A stretch of 64,000 nt of DNA from Glycomyces luteolus (lineage in GTDB: Bacteria > Actinomycetota > Actinomycetes > Mycobacteriales > Micromonosporaceae): positions 207,951 to 271,950 of the forward strand of contig NZ_JAPZVP010000005.1 in the NCBI RefSeq assembly GCF_027622875.1, given 5' to 3'. The notes under the pieces were generated by a model. It was not told the DNA's origin. It saw only the letters and a list, made by a program, of their open reading frames with translations, and did no database searches. Every line of letters starts with the position of its first letter. Positions within the stretch are counted from its first letter, which is position 1. The position numbers and the translations under genes are program-made. Below are positions 15,931 through 24,242 of this stretch, one piece after another.

Positions 15931-16050
15931 TGGTTGTAGCGCAAGTGAAGTCAAGTCGCGGCGAGGCTACGGACAACGAGGAGATCGGTCGCTTGCGTAG
16001 ATTCGCCGCGTACTGCGGGTAGCCGAAGCGCGAGTAGGCACTGGTCGAGA

Positions 16051-16788
16051 TCAGCTCAAAGCCCAGTCGAACACGTCGCGATGCTCCGCGACGAAGGCGT
16101 GCTCGCGGCGGCTCCACTCGATGCGGTCGGCCAGTTGCTCGGCGGTGGCCGGGGCGGTTGCGGGCTTGGCCTGGAACTCGGCCCAGAAGCGCACGTTGCG
16201 GGCCTGGCGTTCGAGAATGCAGTCCACCAGGACGTGCCGCTCCGCCGCTTCGAGGCCGTACGCGTCGGCGATGAGCCGCACCTGTTCCGCTTGGCGCCCG
16301 AGAGGAAGGGTCTGCTTCGAGGCGATCGACCAGGTCCAGGCCATGTAGGCCACGTCTTCGAGTCGGCCGCCGGGCGCGGCCTCGGCGAAGTCGATGAAAG
16401 CGACCGGGACGCCGTCTTGGAAGACGGCGTTGTTCGGGCCGGGGTCGTGGTGGCAGACCACGTCGAACCGTCCGGCGAGGTCGCTGCCGCGAGTCGCGTC
16501 GTGCATCCCCCGCAGCAGTCTGGCGGCCGCTTGGACCTGGTCGTCCGTCCAGACGCCGAATCGGGTCGGGACCTCGCCGGGAATGAACGAGAAAACGTCA
16601 GCTCCATCCGCCCGGCGCAGGTATGTCGGGGCGCCGTCGAAGCCCCGCCGTTCGAGCAGGCGCAGCAGCGCGGCCATGAAGTCCGAAGAAGAGGAGAGCG
16701 GGCGGCGGACCGTGTCGCCTACGCGGGCGATCCCGACCGACATACGCCCGCCTTCGAGCGGAACCGCGTCCGTGGAGGGATCGACCAT
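16051..16788 (-). CDS. Aminoglycoside phosphotransferase-family kinase
   Basis: The 245-residue protein has the APH/choline-kinase fold. The catalytic loop is VVCHHDPGPNNAVF (HxDxxxxN, with catalytic Asp) and the metal-binding Asp is in VAFIDFAEAAPG, spaced as in the family. It is shorter than typical APHs (about 260-300 residues), with a reduced N-lobe: VGDTVRRP and a leucine-rich helix replace the usual nucleotide-binding strands. I start it at ATG 16788; longer frames overlap the divergent hydrolase gene. The substrate is unknown; resistance cannot be inferred. Confidence 0.75.
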   Translation of the reverse strand: MVDPSTDAVPLEGGRMSVGIARVGDTVRRPLSSSSDFMAALLRLLERRGFDGAPTYLRRADGADVFSFIPGEVPTRFGVWTDDQVQAAARLLRGMHDATRGSDLAGRFDVVCHHDPGPNNAVFQDGVPVAFIDFAEAAPGGRLEDVAYMAWTWSIASKQTLPLGRQAEQVRLIADAYGLEAAERHVLVDCILERQARNVRFWAEFQAKPATAPATAEQLADRIEWSRREHAFVAEHRDVFDWALS

Positions 16789-16875
16789 GGGGGCGACTCT
16801 AATCGATGACTTTCGGCGCCAGACCTCGTCAGTACGACTGCGGCCGCCGGGCTGCCGGAAGCGAAGGAGTACTGC

Positions 16876-17703
16876 ATGTCGGAGAAGATCAAGTTCGGGG
16901 TCGAGCACTTCGGTGATCGAGCCGCGCCCCTCCTGCTGCTTGCGGGCGGCACGACCATGCTCTCCTGGCCCGATCCGCTCTGCCAGGCGCTGGCCCGCGG
17001 CGGACGCCATGTCGTGCGCTACGACCTGCGCGACTGCGGCGAGTCAACGACCGCCGACCCCGATGCGCCCGCGTACACGCTGCGGGACCTCGCCGCCGAC
17101 GCCGCCGCGCTCGCCCGCGAACTCGACGACCGGCCGGCTCACTTGGCGGGCATCGGTGTCGGCGGCATGGTCGCTCAAGTCGCCGCGCTCGACCACTCGG
17201 AGGTGTTCTCGGCACTGACGTTGGTCGGGACGCGGCCCGTCGCACCAGGCCCGGTCGACGGCGACCTGCCCGACCACGATGGCGCCACGATGGGTCGGCT
17301 CTTCTCGCGCCCGATGCCCGACTGGTCCGACCGCACCGCCGTAGCCCGGTTCGCAGCCGACGGTGCGGAGATCCTCGGCGACGACCCCGACGCGGCACGC
17401 GTGCGGGCCGAACGGATCTACGACCGCGCACAGAGCACGGCACCGGCGGTCCAGATGGCCAACCACCTCGGCATGGTCTTCTCCAAGCTCGACTGCGGGC
17501 CACGCTGGCGCGAGCGCCTGCCCGAGCTCGAGGTACCGACGCTTGTCGTTCACGGCCGTCGAGACCGGTTCTTCCCGGTCGGCAACGGGGAGGCGCTGGC
17601 GCGCGAGATCCCCGGCGCTCGACTGCTCGTGCTCGAACAGGCCGCGACCGCCCTGCCCGACACGGCCGCCGACGAGGTGTCGGCGGCGATGCTCTCGTTG
17701 TAA
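16876..17703 (+). CDS. Alpha/beta-hydrolase-fold protein lacking the catalytic Ser and His
   Basis: The 275-residue protein aligns with alpha/beta hydrolases: LLLLAGGTTMLSW (oxyanion loop), VVRYDLRDCGES, and a nucleophile elbow written GIGVGG (residues 92-97) where the family has G-x-S-x-G, so residue 94 is Gly, not Ser. The acid Asp is kept in VVHGRRDRFFP, but the late G-H-x-LP motif reads QAATALP, so the His is also lost. The fold is intact, and the frame is open with AGGAG upstream. It may be a non-catalytic binding protein. It is divergent from the phosphotransferase gene and convergent with lacI. Confidence 0.75.
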   Translation: MSEKIKFGVEHFGDRAAPLLLLAGGTTMLSWPDPLCQALARGGRHVVRYDLRDCGESTTADPDAPAYTLRDLAADAAALARELDDRPAHLAGIGVGGMVAQVAALDHSEVFSALTLVGTRPVAPGPVDGDLPDHDGATMGRLFSRPMPDWSDRTAVARFAADGAEILGDDPDAARVRAERIYDRAQSTAPAVQMANHLGMVFSKLDCGPRWRERLPELEVPTLVVHGRRDRFFPVGNGEALAREIPGARLLVLEQAATALPDTAADEVSAAMLSL

Positions 17704-17711
17704 GCCGACGG

Positions 17712-18740
17712 TCAGCGGGTTCTCGGGGCGGCGGTGCTCTCGCGCAGGACCAGGACCGGGCGCTCGCTGGAGTAGCGGCGCGCGGCGGTGTCGTCGATGG
17801 CCTGCTTCAGGAGTTGGAAGCCCCGGACGCCGAGACTCGCGAAGTCCTGCTTCACGGTGGTGAGCGGTGGCGACCAGAGTTCCGCGAGCGGGTGGTCGTC
17901 GAAACCGGCGACCGAGATGTCCTCGGGGACGCGGCGGCCCGCTTCGGTGATCCCGCGCATGACGCCCATGGCGATCTCGTCGTTGCCGCAGAAGACGGCC
18001 GTGACCTCGGGGTCGGCGGCGAGTTCGCGGCCGACCGCTATGCCGCTCTTGGGATCCCAGGTGGCGTCGCGGACCGCGGGGACCGGGGCGTCAGCCTTGG
18101 TCAGGGCCCGCTTCCAGCCGGAGGTGCGGCCGTCGACGCGGCGGGAGGGCGGCACGCGGACGTGGTGGACGGTCTTGTGGCCGAGGCCGAGGAGGTACTC
18201 CGTGAGTTCCTCCGCTGCGGCGGCCTCGTCGAGGACCGCTTGGGGCACACCGGATTCGCGGGTGCCCGAGAGGGCGACCACGGGCAGGTCCGTGCCGAGC
18301 TTGTGGAGCGCGGCGACGCCGGGCGGGTCGAACTTGAGGACCACGACCCCGGCGAGGGTCTGCATCCGGGTCGCCGAGACGGCGCGGTCGACCTCCTCCG
18401 CGTCGGCGCTCTCCACGACCGTGATCATCACCGTGTAACCCTCGGCGCGCGCCGCGATCTCGATGCCGCGGATGGTCTCCGCGTAGCCGTAGCGGGAGGT
18501 GTTGCCCGCGATCACCGCGATCGTGCGGGACTTGCGGGAGACCAGGACCCGGGCGGCGGCGCTGGGCCGGAAGTTCAGCTCCGCGATGGCGGCCTCGACC
18601 AGCTCGCGCTTCGCGGGGCTCACCTTGGCGGCCCCGGTGAGCACGCGGGAGACCGTGGGGACCGAGACGCCCGCCAGTTCGGCGACGTCCGAGATCGTCG
18701 GGTTCCTGCCCGCTCTGGCCACGGTCCTCCGTTCGGTCAC
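17712..18740 (-). CDS. LacI-family repressor of the galactoside locus
   Basis: This is a 342-residue repressor. The helix-turn-helix is at the N-terminus (TISDVAELAGVSVPTVSRVLTG, residues about 14-36) and the hinge helix is SAAARVL near residue 60. A periplasmic-binding-protein-like effector domain follows (TIAVIAGNTSRYGYAETIRG to the C-terminus, with CGNDEIAMGVMRG and VAGFDDHPLAELWSPPLTTV). It is the last gene of the operon headed by alpha-galactosidase, 25 bases after the permease gene, and so is probably autoregulated. Operators overlapping both promoters lie at 24135-24173. GTG 18740 is the start; the effector is probably a galactoside, by context. Confidence 0.9.
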   Translation of the reverse strand: MTERRTVARAGRNPTISDVAELAGVSVPTVSRVLTGAAKVSPAKRELVEAAIAELNFRPSAAARVLVSRKSRTIAVIAGNTSRYGYAETIRGIEIAARAEGYTVMITVVESADAEEVDRAVSATRMQTLAGVVVLKFDPPGVAALHKLGTDLPVVALSGTRESGVPQAVLDEAAAAEELTEYLLGLGHKTVHHVRVPPSRRVDGRTSGWKRALTKADAPVPAVRDATWDPKSGIAVGRELAADPEVTAVFCGNDEIAMGVMRGITEAGRRVPEDISVAGFDDHPLAELWSPPLTTVKQDFASLGVRGFQLLKQAIDDTAARRYSSERPVLVLRESTAAPRTR

Positions 18741-18786
18741 TTGACGGCACCGCTGGTGCTCGAGCTCATTTCACCGCTCCGCTGGT
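18737..18786 (-). repeat. Duplicated permease C-terminal codons (recombination scar)
   Basis: The permease ends with codons for TSGAVK-stop (18786-18766). Just downstream, in another frame, 18757-18737 also encode TSGAVK-stop, with four codons differing only at synonymous positions. The second stop overlaps the GTG start of lacI in the classic GTGA arrangement. This looks like the surviving 3' end of an earlier permease gene that was replaced by the present one. Confidence 0.5.
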
Positions 18787-19644
18787 GATGCCGCTGATGA
18801 TCCTGCGCTGGGCGACCACGAATGTGATCAGGAGCGGCAGGCTCATCAGGATGATATAGGCGAAGATGAGGTGCCAGTTCTGGAGATACAGACCCGCGCT
18901 CGCGACCTGGTAGAGGTTGAGCGGCAGCGTGTCGAGGCGGCCGCCGATCACGAACAGCGCGTAGAACACATCGTTCCAGATGTACAGGCAGATCAGGATG
19001 GTCGCGGTGGCGAGCACCGGCCGCAGCAGCGGCAGGATCACGCGGATGAATGTGCGTACCGGTCCGGCCCCGTCGACCCGGGCGGCCTCCTCCAATTCGT
19101 GCGGGATCGTGCGCACGAAACCGGTGACGAAGAAGATCACTGTGGACAGGTACATGCCCATGTAGACGCCGATCATGCCGAGCGCGGTCCCGGCGAGGCC
19201 GAGCTGGCGCAGCAGGAGCACGATCGTCACGACCGCGGGCGGCAGCACGATGCCGGAGATGCCCAGCGCGTAGATCGCGGCGGTGAGGCGGCCGCCGCGG
19301 CGGCCGAGGATCCACGCGGCCATCGAGCCGAGGATGAGCACGCCGACCACGGCCGGGACCATGACGAGGAGGCTTCCGAAGAAGCCCGCGACCATGCGGC
19401 CGTCCTCGAAGACCTGGGCGAAGTTGTCGAAGAGACGCCATTCGCTGGGCGGCGACAGGTCCGGGTTCAGGGCCTCCGCCTGGTCCTTCGCGGCGGTCGC
19501 GATCACGAGCCAGAACGGGACGCCGAGCACGAGGACGGCGACGAGGATCGCCGCGACCGGCTGGACCGGGAAGCGGCGGCGGGGCTTGCGGCGGGCCGGC
19601 GCGATGCGGGTGGCCGTGTCCGGCCGTTCGGCGGTGATGGTCAC
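18766..19644 (-). CDS. Sugar ABC transporter permease (CUT1, MalG-like)
   Basis: The 292-residue inner-membrane permease has about six transmembrane segments. The EAA loop that contacts the ATPase is EEAARVDGAGPVRTFIRVILP (residues about 190-210), and the C-terminal SGAVK is typical of MalG-type permeases. GTG 19644 overlaps the stop of the partner permease by four bases. No ATPase gene is in the locus; such CUT1 systems often use a shared MsiK-type ATPase encoded elsewhere. It serves the binding protein at 20617. Confidence 0.9.
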   Translation of the reverse strand: MTITAERPDTATRIAPARRKPRRRFPVQPVAAILVAVLVLGVPFWLVIATAAKDQAEALNPDLSPPSEWRLFDNFAQVFEDGRMVAGFFGSLLVMVPAVVGVLILGSMAAWILGRRGGRLTAAIYALGISGIVLPPAVVTIVLLLRQLGLAGTALGMIGVYMGMYLSTVIFFVTGFVRTIPHELEEAARVDGAGPVRTFIRVILPLLRPVLATATILICLYIWNDVFYALFVIGGRLDTLPLNLYQVASAGLYLQNWHLIFAYIILMSLPLLITFVVAQRRIISGITSGAVK

Positions 19645-20540
19645 AGCACGTCCTCTCGCTTGCGCAGGAACCGGATCACGGGGAAGGCCAGGATGGTGAC
19701 CAGCAGGAACAGCACCAGGCTCATGGTCGTGGCCTGCGCGAACAGGCCCTGCCCGAAGGTCCGGAAGATGAAGATGTTCAGCAGCTCGGTAGTGCCGCCG
19801 GGGCCGCCTTCGGTGGTGGCCTGCACGATGTCGAAGCCGTTCATCGAGCCGAGCAGCGCGGTCGCGACGTTGAACGTGACGGCCGGGGCGAGCAGCGGGA
19901 ACCGGATGGAGCGGAACATGGTCCAGCGCCCGGCACCGTCGAGGCGGGCCGCTTCGAGCACGTCCTCGCTGATGGTCTTGAGCCCGGCCAGGTAGATGAG
20001 CATCGAGAGGCCCATCCACTTCCAGGCGTGGACGATCGCGACGACCACGATGGTCCAGGTGGTGCTCCCCAGCCACGGGATGGAGACCTCGGTGCCGGTG
20101 AACCAGCCGATGATGCCGTTCAGGGCGCCGTCGGGCTTGAGCAGCGCCTGGAAGATGTAGCCGACCGCCAGCGCGGACATGATGACCGGGACGAAGAACG
20201 CGACGCGCACGGCGCGGTTGACTCGGGTGTCCTTTTCGAACAGCAGCGCGAGGCCGAGGCCGAAGGCGTTCTGGAAGATCGCGACGAGCACGGCGTAGAC
20301 GAGGGTGACCTTGAGGGCGTTGACGAGGGTGCCGTTGGAGAACAGCGAGGTGAAGTTGTCGACGCCGGCGAAGTTGATGGCGCTCTTGAAGCTCGACCAG
20401 TCGGTGAAGGCGTAGACGAAGTTGAAGACGGTGGGGACGAGGAAGAACACGACCAGGACTGCGAGCGCCGGGATGAGGAACCACAGCGGATGGTCTTGGC
20501 GGCGGGGTCCTGCCTTGCCCTTGGCGAGCATGGTGGTCAC
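19641..20540 (-). CDS. Sugar ABC transporter permease (CUT1, MalF-like)
   Basis: The 299-residue permease has six transmembrane segments starting HPLWFLIPALAVLVVFFLV. The EAA loop reads EAARLDGAGRWTMFRSIRFP (about residues 197-216). It is the first permease of the pair, with the MalG-like partner overlapping its stop codon. A GC-rich stem-loop (20577-20613) separates it from the upstream binding-protein gene, which should reduce permease expression relative to the binding protein. Confidence 0.9.
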   Translation of the reverse strand: MTTMLAKGKAGPRRQDHPLWFLIPALAVLVVFFLVPTVFNFVYAFTDWSSFKSAINFAGVDNFTSLFSNGTLVNALKVTLVYAVLVAIFQNAFGLGLALLFEKDTRVNRAVRVAFFVPVIMSALAVGYIFQALLKPDGALNGIIGWFTGTEVSIPWLGSTTWTIVVVAIVHAWKWMGLSMLIYLAGLKTISEDVLEAARLDGAGRWTMFRSIRFPLLAPAVTFNVATALLGSMNGFDIVQATTEGGPGGTTELLNIFIFRTFGQGLFAQATTMSLVLFLLVTILAFPVIRFLRKREDVL

Positions 20541-20576
20541 GGAGTTCGGCCTTCCTGGTAGCGGCGTTGCGGGTGT

Positions 20577-20613
20577 GAGGGGCGCCGGGGTTGACCCTTG
20601 CCCGGCGCCCCTC
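20577..20613 (-). terminator. Intra-operon stem-loop after the binding-protein gene
   Basis: A perfect 13-base stem, GAGGGGCGCCGGG (20577-20589) with CCCGGCGCCCCTC (20601-20613), and an 11-base loop lie between the binding-protein stop and the first permease start. Such hairpins are known in sugar ABC operons as attenuators or mRNA 3'-end stabilisers that raise binding-protein yield. Confidence 0.7.
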
Positions 20614-20616
20614 CGA

Positions 20617-21930
20617 TTAGAAGCCTTCGGCGCCTTGGGCTTTGGCGAGTTCCGCGAACTGGGACTGGGTGGCCTCGGCGACCTCGGCGGGCGTCTTGGT
20701 GCCCTGGATCATGTCGGCGAGGTAGAGGTACAGGTCCGGGTTGGCGATGGCCAGGGCCTGCATGGAGCCGACGGAGGTGCCGACCGATTCGCTGACGGTG
20801 AGCAGGGCTTCGGGGACGTCGGCCGGAGTCTCGACGCCGGTCTGGAGCGAGACGGTCGACTGGGCGTTCACGAAGTCCTGGTAGCCGTCGCCCATCCAGT
20901 ACGAGAGGAGCTGGCGGGCTGCGGCCTCGCGCTTCTCGTCGCCGGTCTTGAAGGCGACGAGGGCGTTCGACTGGTCGGGGATGAAGGTGCCGGTGTTGCC
21001 GGACGGGGAGATCGGGAAGAAGCCGATCTTCTGGTTGAGCTCTTCGGTGTCGGCAAGCGACTGGAGCTGGCCGAAGAACGAGTTGACCTGCATGACCATG
21101 GCGGCGTCGCCCGCGAGGAGCGCGGCGCCCTGGTCTTCGAAGGTGGCGGTCTTGATGTCCTCGTTGAAGAGGCCTTCGTCGATGAGCGCCTTGTAGTTGT
21201 CGATGGCGCCCTGGATGGTCGGATCGGTGAAGGACTCCTCGTTCGCGTTCACGCGGTCCCAGAGGCCGTCGGCGGCGGCGTCGGCGAGCTGCACCTGGAC
21301 CCACCACTGGGTGGCCCATTTGTCGGCGGCCATCTCGTGGAACGGGGTGACGCCGGCGGCTTTGAGGTCGCGGGCGGTCTGCAGGAAGGAGTCCCAGTCG
21401 GTGGGGGTCGCGGTGATGCCGTTGGCCGCGAACACCTCCTTGTTGTAGTAGACGCCTTCGACGGCCGGGGTGGTGATGAGGGTGGCGTAGCGGGTGTCGT
21501 CGAGGATGCCGGTGATGTCGCGCAGTTCGGGCTGGTAGGCGTCGAGCCACGGGGCGTCGTCGAGGGGCTGCAGGTTCTGGGTGGCGTTGAGGGCCGTGAG
21601 CTGGGAGGCCGTGGGCTGCCAGAACGCGAGGTCGGGCTTGTCGCCGGTGGCGACCTTGGTCTGGACGCCCTGCTCGTACGGGTCGGGGATGGTGACGACC
21701 TCGACCTCGGCGCCGGTGAGCTCCTCGAAGCCCGCGATCACGCTGTCGGGCACGGTGTTCGAGTTCTGGGCGGCCCAGATGGTGAGGGTGGTGCCGGAGA
21801 GGTCGGCGTCCTGGGCGGGCCAGGTGACGGGGCCGTCGGACCCGGTGTCGGCGCCGGGGTCGGAGCAGCCGGTGAGTGCGATCGCGCTCGCGGCGGCGAT
21901 CGCCAGCGCGTTGCGGAACCTGTTCTTCAT
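20617..21930 (-). CDS. Sugar ABC transporter substrate-binding lipoprotein (CUT1)
   Basis: The 437-residue extracellular lipoprotein has a signal peptide ending at lipobox ALTGC (Cys22). The family-1 solute-binding fold follows, starting LSGTTLTIWAAQNSNTVPDSVIAGFEE (in parts), with VATGDKPDLAFW and VEGVYYNKEVFAANGI segments. ATG 21930 is preceded by AAGGAG. It is 25 bases downstream of the alpha-galactosidase gene. By context the ligand is a galactose-containing oligosaccharide such as melibiose, raffinose or galactomanno-oligosaccharide; sequence alone does not decide. Confidence 0.9.
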   Translation of the reverse strand: MKNRFRNALAIAAASAIALTGCSDPGADTGSDGPVTWPAQDADLSGTTLTIWAAQNSNTVPDSVIAGFEELTGAEVEVVTIPDPYEQGVQTKVATGDKPDLAFWQPTASQLTALNATQNLQPLDDAPWLDAYQPELRDITGILDDTRYATLITTPAVEGVYYNKEVFAANGITATPTDWDSFLQTARDLKAAGVTPFHEMAADKWATQWWVQVQLADAAADGLWDRVNANEESFTDPTIQGAIDNYKALIDEGLFNEDIKTATFEDQGAALLAGDAAMVMQVNSFFGQLQSLADTEELNQKIGFFPISPSGNTGTFIPDQSNALVAFKTGDEKREAAARQLLSYWMGDGYQDFVNAQSTVSLQTGVETPADVPEALLTVSESVGTSVGSMQALAIANPDLYLYLADMIQGTKTPAEVAEATQSQFAELAKAQGAEGF

Positions 21931-21955
21931 TGAACTTTCTCCTTATGTGAGGGAC

Positions 21956-24052
21956 TTAGGAATCGGTGGTGATGCGCAGGGTTCGGGCGGCGGTTTCGGC
22001 GTCCCCTGCCTGCACGGTCAGGGTGCCGGTCGCGGCGTCCCAGTCGGTCTTCCATTCGGGGAGGTCGGCGGGGAAGACGGTGGCGACGGTGAGGTCGCGT
22101 CCGGCGAGGTGCGGGAGGTGCAGCGTGGTGGTGGCGGTTCCGCCTCGGCGCCAGACGGAGACGAGGTCTTCGGCTTCGCCGCGCAGGCCGAGGGCGACCC
22201 AGGGCTCGGTCCAGTCGGGGAGCCCGGCGGGCCAGTAGGCGTGGCCGGTGGCGATGGCGCCGCGCAGCTGCTTCGCGGTGGCGACGGCGGTGGCGACGGT
22301 GGCGCGCTGGGCTTCGGTCATCCGGTTGAGGTGGCCGGAGACGTAGTAGCGGCCGAGGAGGCCGGTGACGAGGCAGAACGCGACTTCCTCGTCGTTCATC
22401 TCGGGTTGGGGGTAGGCCCAGCTGGCGGCCTGTTCGGGCAGGAGGGAGATCGGCGCGGCGGCGGCGATCGGCGGGTATTTGGCGAACTCCTGCTGGTCCG
22501 AAGTGGATTGCATGGCGAGGCGGGAGAGGACGGCGAAGTCCATGCGCATCGCGCCGGAGGAGCAGTTCTCGATGACGAGGCCGGGGTGGCGGTCGAGGAC
22601 TCCGTCGAGCCAGGCGAGGTGGGCGCGGTTGTGGCCGAGGAGGCCCTCGCCAACGCTGTCGGCGTTCAGGTCGGTGCCGGGGCCGGGGTTGACGTTGTAG
22701 TCGAATTTGAAGAAGCCGACGCCGAAGTCGTTCACGAGCCGGTCGACGACGCCGTCGAGGTGCGCGATGGCGGCGGGGTGGCGCAGGTCGAGGTGGTAGC
22801 GCTGGTGCTCGACGAGACGCTGGCCGTGGCGCTGAAGGAAGGCCTCGTCGGGGAGCTTGCCGGCCATGGGGCTGTCGACGCCGACGACTTCGGGTTCGAG
22901 CCAGAGGCCGGGGGTCATCCCGACGTCGCGGATGGCGTCGATGACCTCGCCGAGGCCGCCGGGGAAGCGGGTGGTGGAGGGCTGCCACTCCCCCACGCTG
23001 GGCCACCAGTTGCCGCCGTCGTCGTACCAGCCGGCGTCGATGCAGAAGATCTCGGCGCCGATCGCGGCGGCGGCGGTGATGAGCGGAAGGAGCTTCTCGG
23101 TGGTGGGGTCGCCCATGAGGGTGTTCATGTAGTCGTTGAAGACGACGGGCATGGCGGCGTTGTCGGGGTGGGGGCGGCGGGCGGCGCGGCGGAAGTCCGT
23201 AAGGGCCGCAACCGCTTCGGTGAAGTCGCGCCCCAGGGTGACGGTGGCCGGGACGCTGGTGAACGACTCGCCCGGGCGCAGGACGCGGGTCCAGGACGAG
23301 TCCGCGTCGGTGGGGCCGGAGAGGGTGAAGTAGCCGCCTTGGAGGTCTTCGCCGAGCTCCCAGCGCCAGGCGCCGTTGTGCTCGATCTGCCAGGCGAAGG
23401 CGAGGCCGGTGGTCTCGAGGCCCGCGACGGGGAGGTGGCGGCCGGTGGACCAGGTGCCGTCGGAGGTGACGGAGTAGTGGCCGCGCGGGTCGTGGGTGCT
23501 GTGGGCGAGCTGGGTGGAGAGGCGCGGGAAGTCGATGCCGCGCAAGGGGGTGCGGGACCAGCGGCCTTCGCCGAACCAGTCGCTGACGCCTTGGACGCGG
23601 TGCCAGCCCGCGAGGTTGTCGTCGTCGACGGTGCCGGGCCGGGTGAACCCGGCGTTCCAGGAGGCGACGGAGCGGAGCACGAGCGTGGTGCCGCCGGTGG
23701 CGCGCACTTCGACGCGGGAGCGCACGGCGGCCTCGGCGGTGTCGAGGATTTCGAGGGTGATGACGGCTTCGACGCCGGGCGCGGTCTGGCGGATGGCCAG
23801 CGTGCGGGTGCCGCCGTCCCGCTCCTCGGCGTGCGAGGCGTAGCGGAGGGCCAGGCCGAGCTCGGTGTGGGAGATGCGGTCCGCGCCGGGGCTGTTGCCG
23901 TGCTGGGCGGTCGTGACCTCGACGAGGGGCACCGCGTGCACCGGGATCGCGGCGCCGTCGCGGGTGACGGCGGTGATGCGCACCGGCGAGTCGGCGCCCC
24001 AAGCGAATCCGAACTCGAGACGTCCACTGCCCCAGGAGAACTGATCGGTCAC
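21956..24052 (-). CDS. GH36 alpha-galactosidase
   Basis: The 698-residue enzyme removes terminal alpha-1,6-galactose from raffinose-type sugars or galactomannan fragments. An N-terminal beta-supersandwich (to about residue 295) precedes the (beta/alpha)8 barrel, with IDAGWYDDGGNWWPSVGEW (339-356), LWLEPE (383-388), nucleophile Asp451 in FFKFDYN and acid/base Asp519 in QSTSDQQ. ENCSSGAMRMD is also family-typical. No signal peptide is present, so it acts inside the cell on sugars imported by the ABC transporter encoded downstream. It starts at GTG 24052 with AGGGG upstream, and is the first gene of the operon. Confidence 0.92.
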   Translation of the reverse strand: MTDQFSWGSGRLEFGFAWGADSPVRITAVTRDGAAIPVHAVPLVEVTTAQHGNSPGADRISHTELGLALRYASHAEERDGGTRTLAIRQTAPGVEAVITLEILDTAEAAVRSRVEVRATGGTTLVLRSVASWNAGFTRPGTVDDDNLAGWHRVQGVSDWFGEGRWSRTPLRGIDFPRLSTQLAHSTHDPRGHYSVTSDGTWSTGRHLPVAGLETTGLAFAWQIEHNGAWRWELGEDLQGGYFTLSGPTDADSSWTRVLRPGESFTSVPATVTLGRDFTEAVAALTDFRRAARRPHPDNAAMPVVFNDYMNTLMGDPTTEKLLPLITAAAAIGAEIFCIDAGWYDDGGNWWPSVGEWQPSTTRFPGGLGEVIDAIRDVGMTPGLWLEPEVVGVDSPMAGKLPDEAFLQRHGQRLVEHQRYHLDLRHPAAIAHLDGVVDRLVNDFGVGFFKFDYNVNPGPGTDLNADSVGEGLLGHNRAHLAWLDGVLDRHPGLVIENCSSGAMRMDFAVLSRLAMQSTSDQQEFAKYPPIAAAAPISLLPEQAASWAYPQPEMNDEEVAFCLVTGLLGRYYVSGHLNRMTEAQRATVATAVATAKQLRGAIATGHAYWPAGLPDWTEPWVALGLRGEAEDLVSVWRRGGTATTTLHLPHLAGRDLTVATVFPADLPEWKTDWDAATGTLTVQAGDAETAARTLRITTDS

Positions 24053-24119
24053 GATACCCCTTTGTCCGTATGTCGGGATCGCGGACGGGAGTCGGCCGCG
24101 GTGTCGTTCAACGGTTCGA

Positions 24120-24186
24120 ACCCTAGCCCAATTCTGAAATCGATTTCAAGTCATGTCTTGAAATCGTTATCAAGAATCGGTACGGT
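24120..24186. promoter_or_regulatory. Divergent promoters with LacI operators
   Basis: Two operators are seen: TGAAATCGATTTCA (24135-24148, perfect palindrome) and TTGAAATCGTTATCAA (24158-24173, near-palindrome), centres 24 bases apart. On the minus strand, -35 TTGAAA (24149-24144) and -10 TAGGGT (24125-24120) are 18 bases apart and drive the alpha-galactosidase operon. On the plus strand, TTGAAA (24158-24163) and TACGGT (24181-24186) are 17 bases apart and drive the glycoside hydrolase. Each operator overlaps one -35 box, so one repressor can shut both. Confidence 0.7.
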
Positions 24187-24242
24187 CTACCTGCGGCCCG
24201 ACGGCCCGAAATACCCCCATCTCAATGAAGAGAGGACCCCTG

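Larger units (their letters stand above)
14530..16050. other. 1.5 kb stretch without a recognisable gene
   Basis: Several open frames cross this region, but none has a credible start, codon pattern or recognisable domain; translations are low-complexity and Pro/Arg/Ser-rich. The left third (14530-14960) is plain intergenic sequence, lower in GC around 14720-14870. Two tandem-repeat arrays occupy much of the rest (15079-15260 and 15621-15930). It lies between the ArsR operon and a phosphotransferase gene and may be the remains of an integrated or decayed element. Confidence 0.5.

Noticed and set aside
14567..15954. Long minus-strand open frames across the repeat region (207 and 303 codons).
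   Set aside because: Translations are low-complexity and Pro/Arg-rich, shift with the 76-base repeat, and have no plausible start or known domain.
20617..24052. Search for an ATPase gene within the sugar ABC operon.
   Set aside because: None is present; CUT1 systems of actinobacteria commonly share one ATPase encoded elsewhere, so this is not a defect.
24113..24122. GGTTCGAACC, which looks like a tRNA T-arm.
   Set aside because: It is a simple ten-base palindrome; no acceptor stem, D-arm or anticodon arm surrounds it on either strand.
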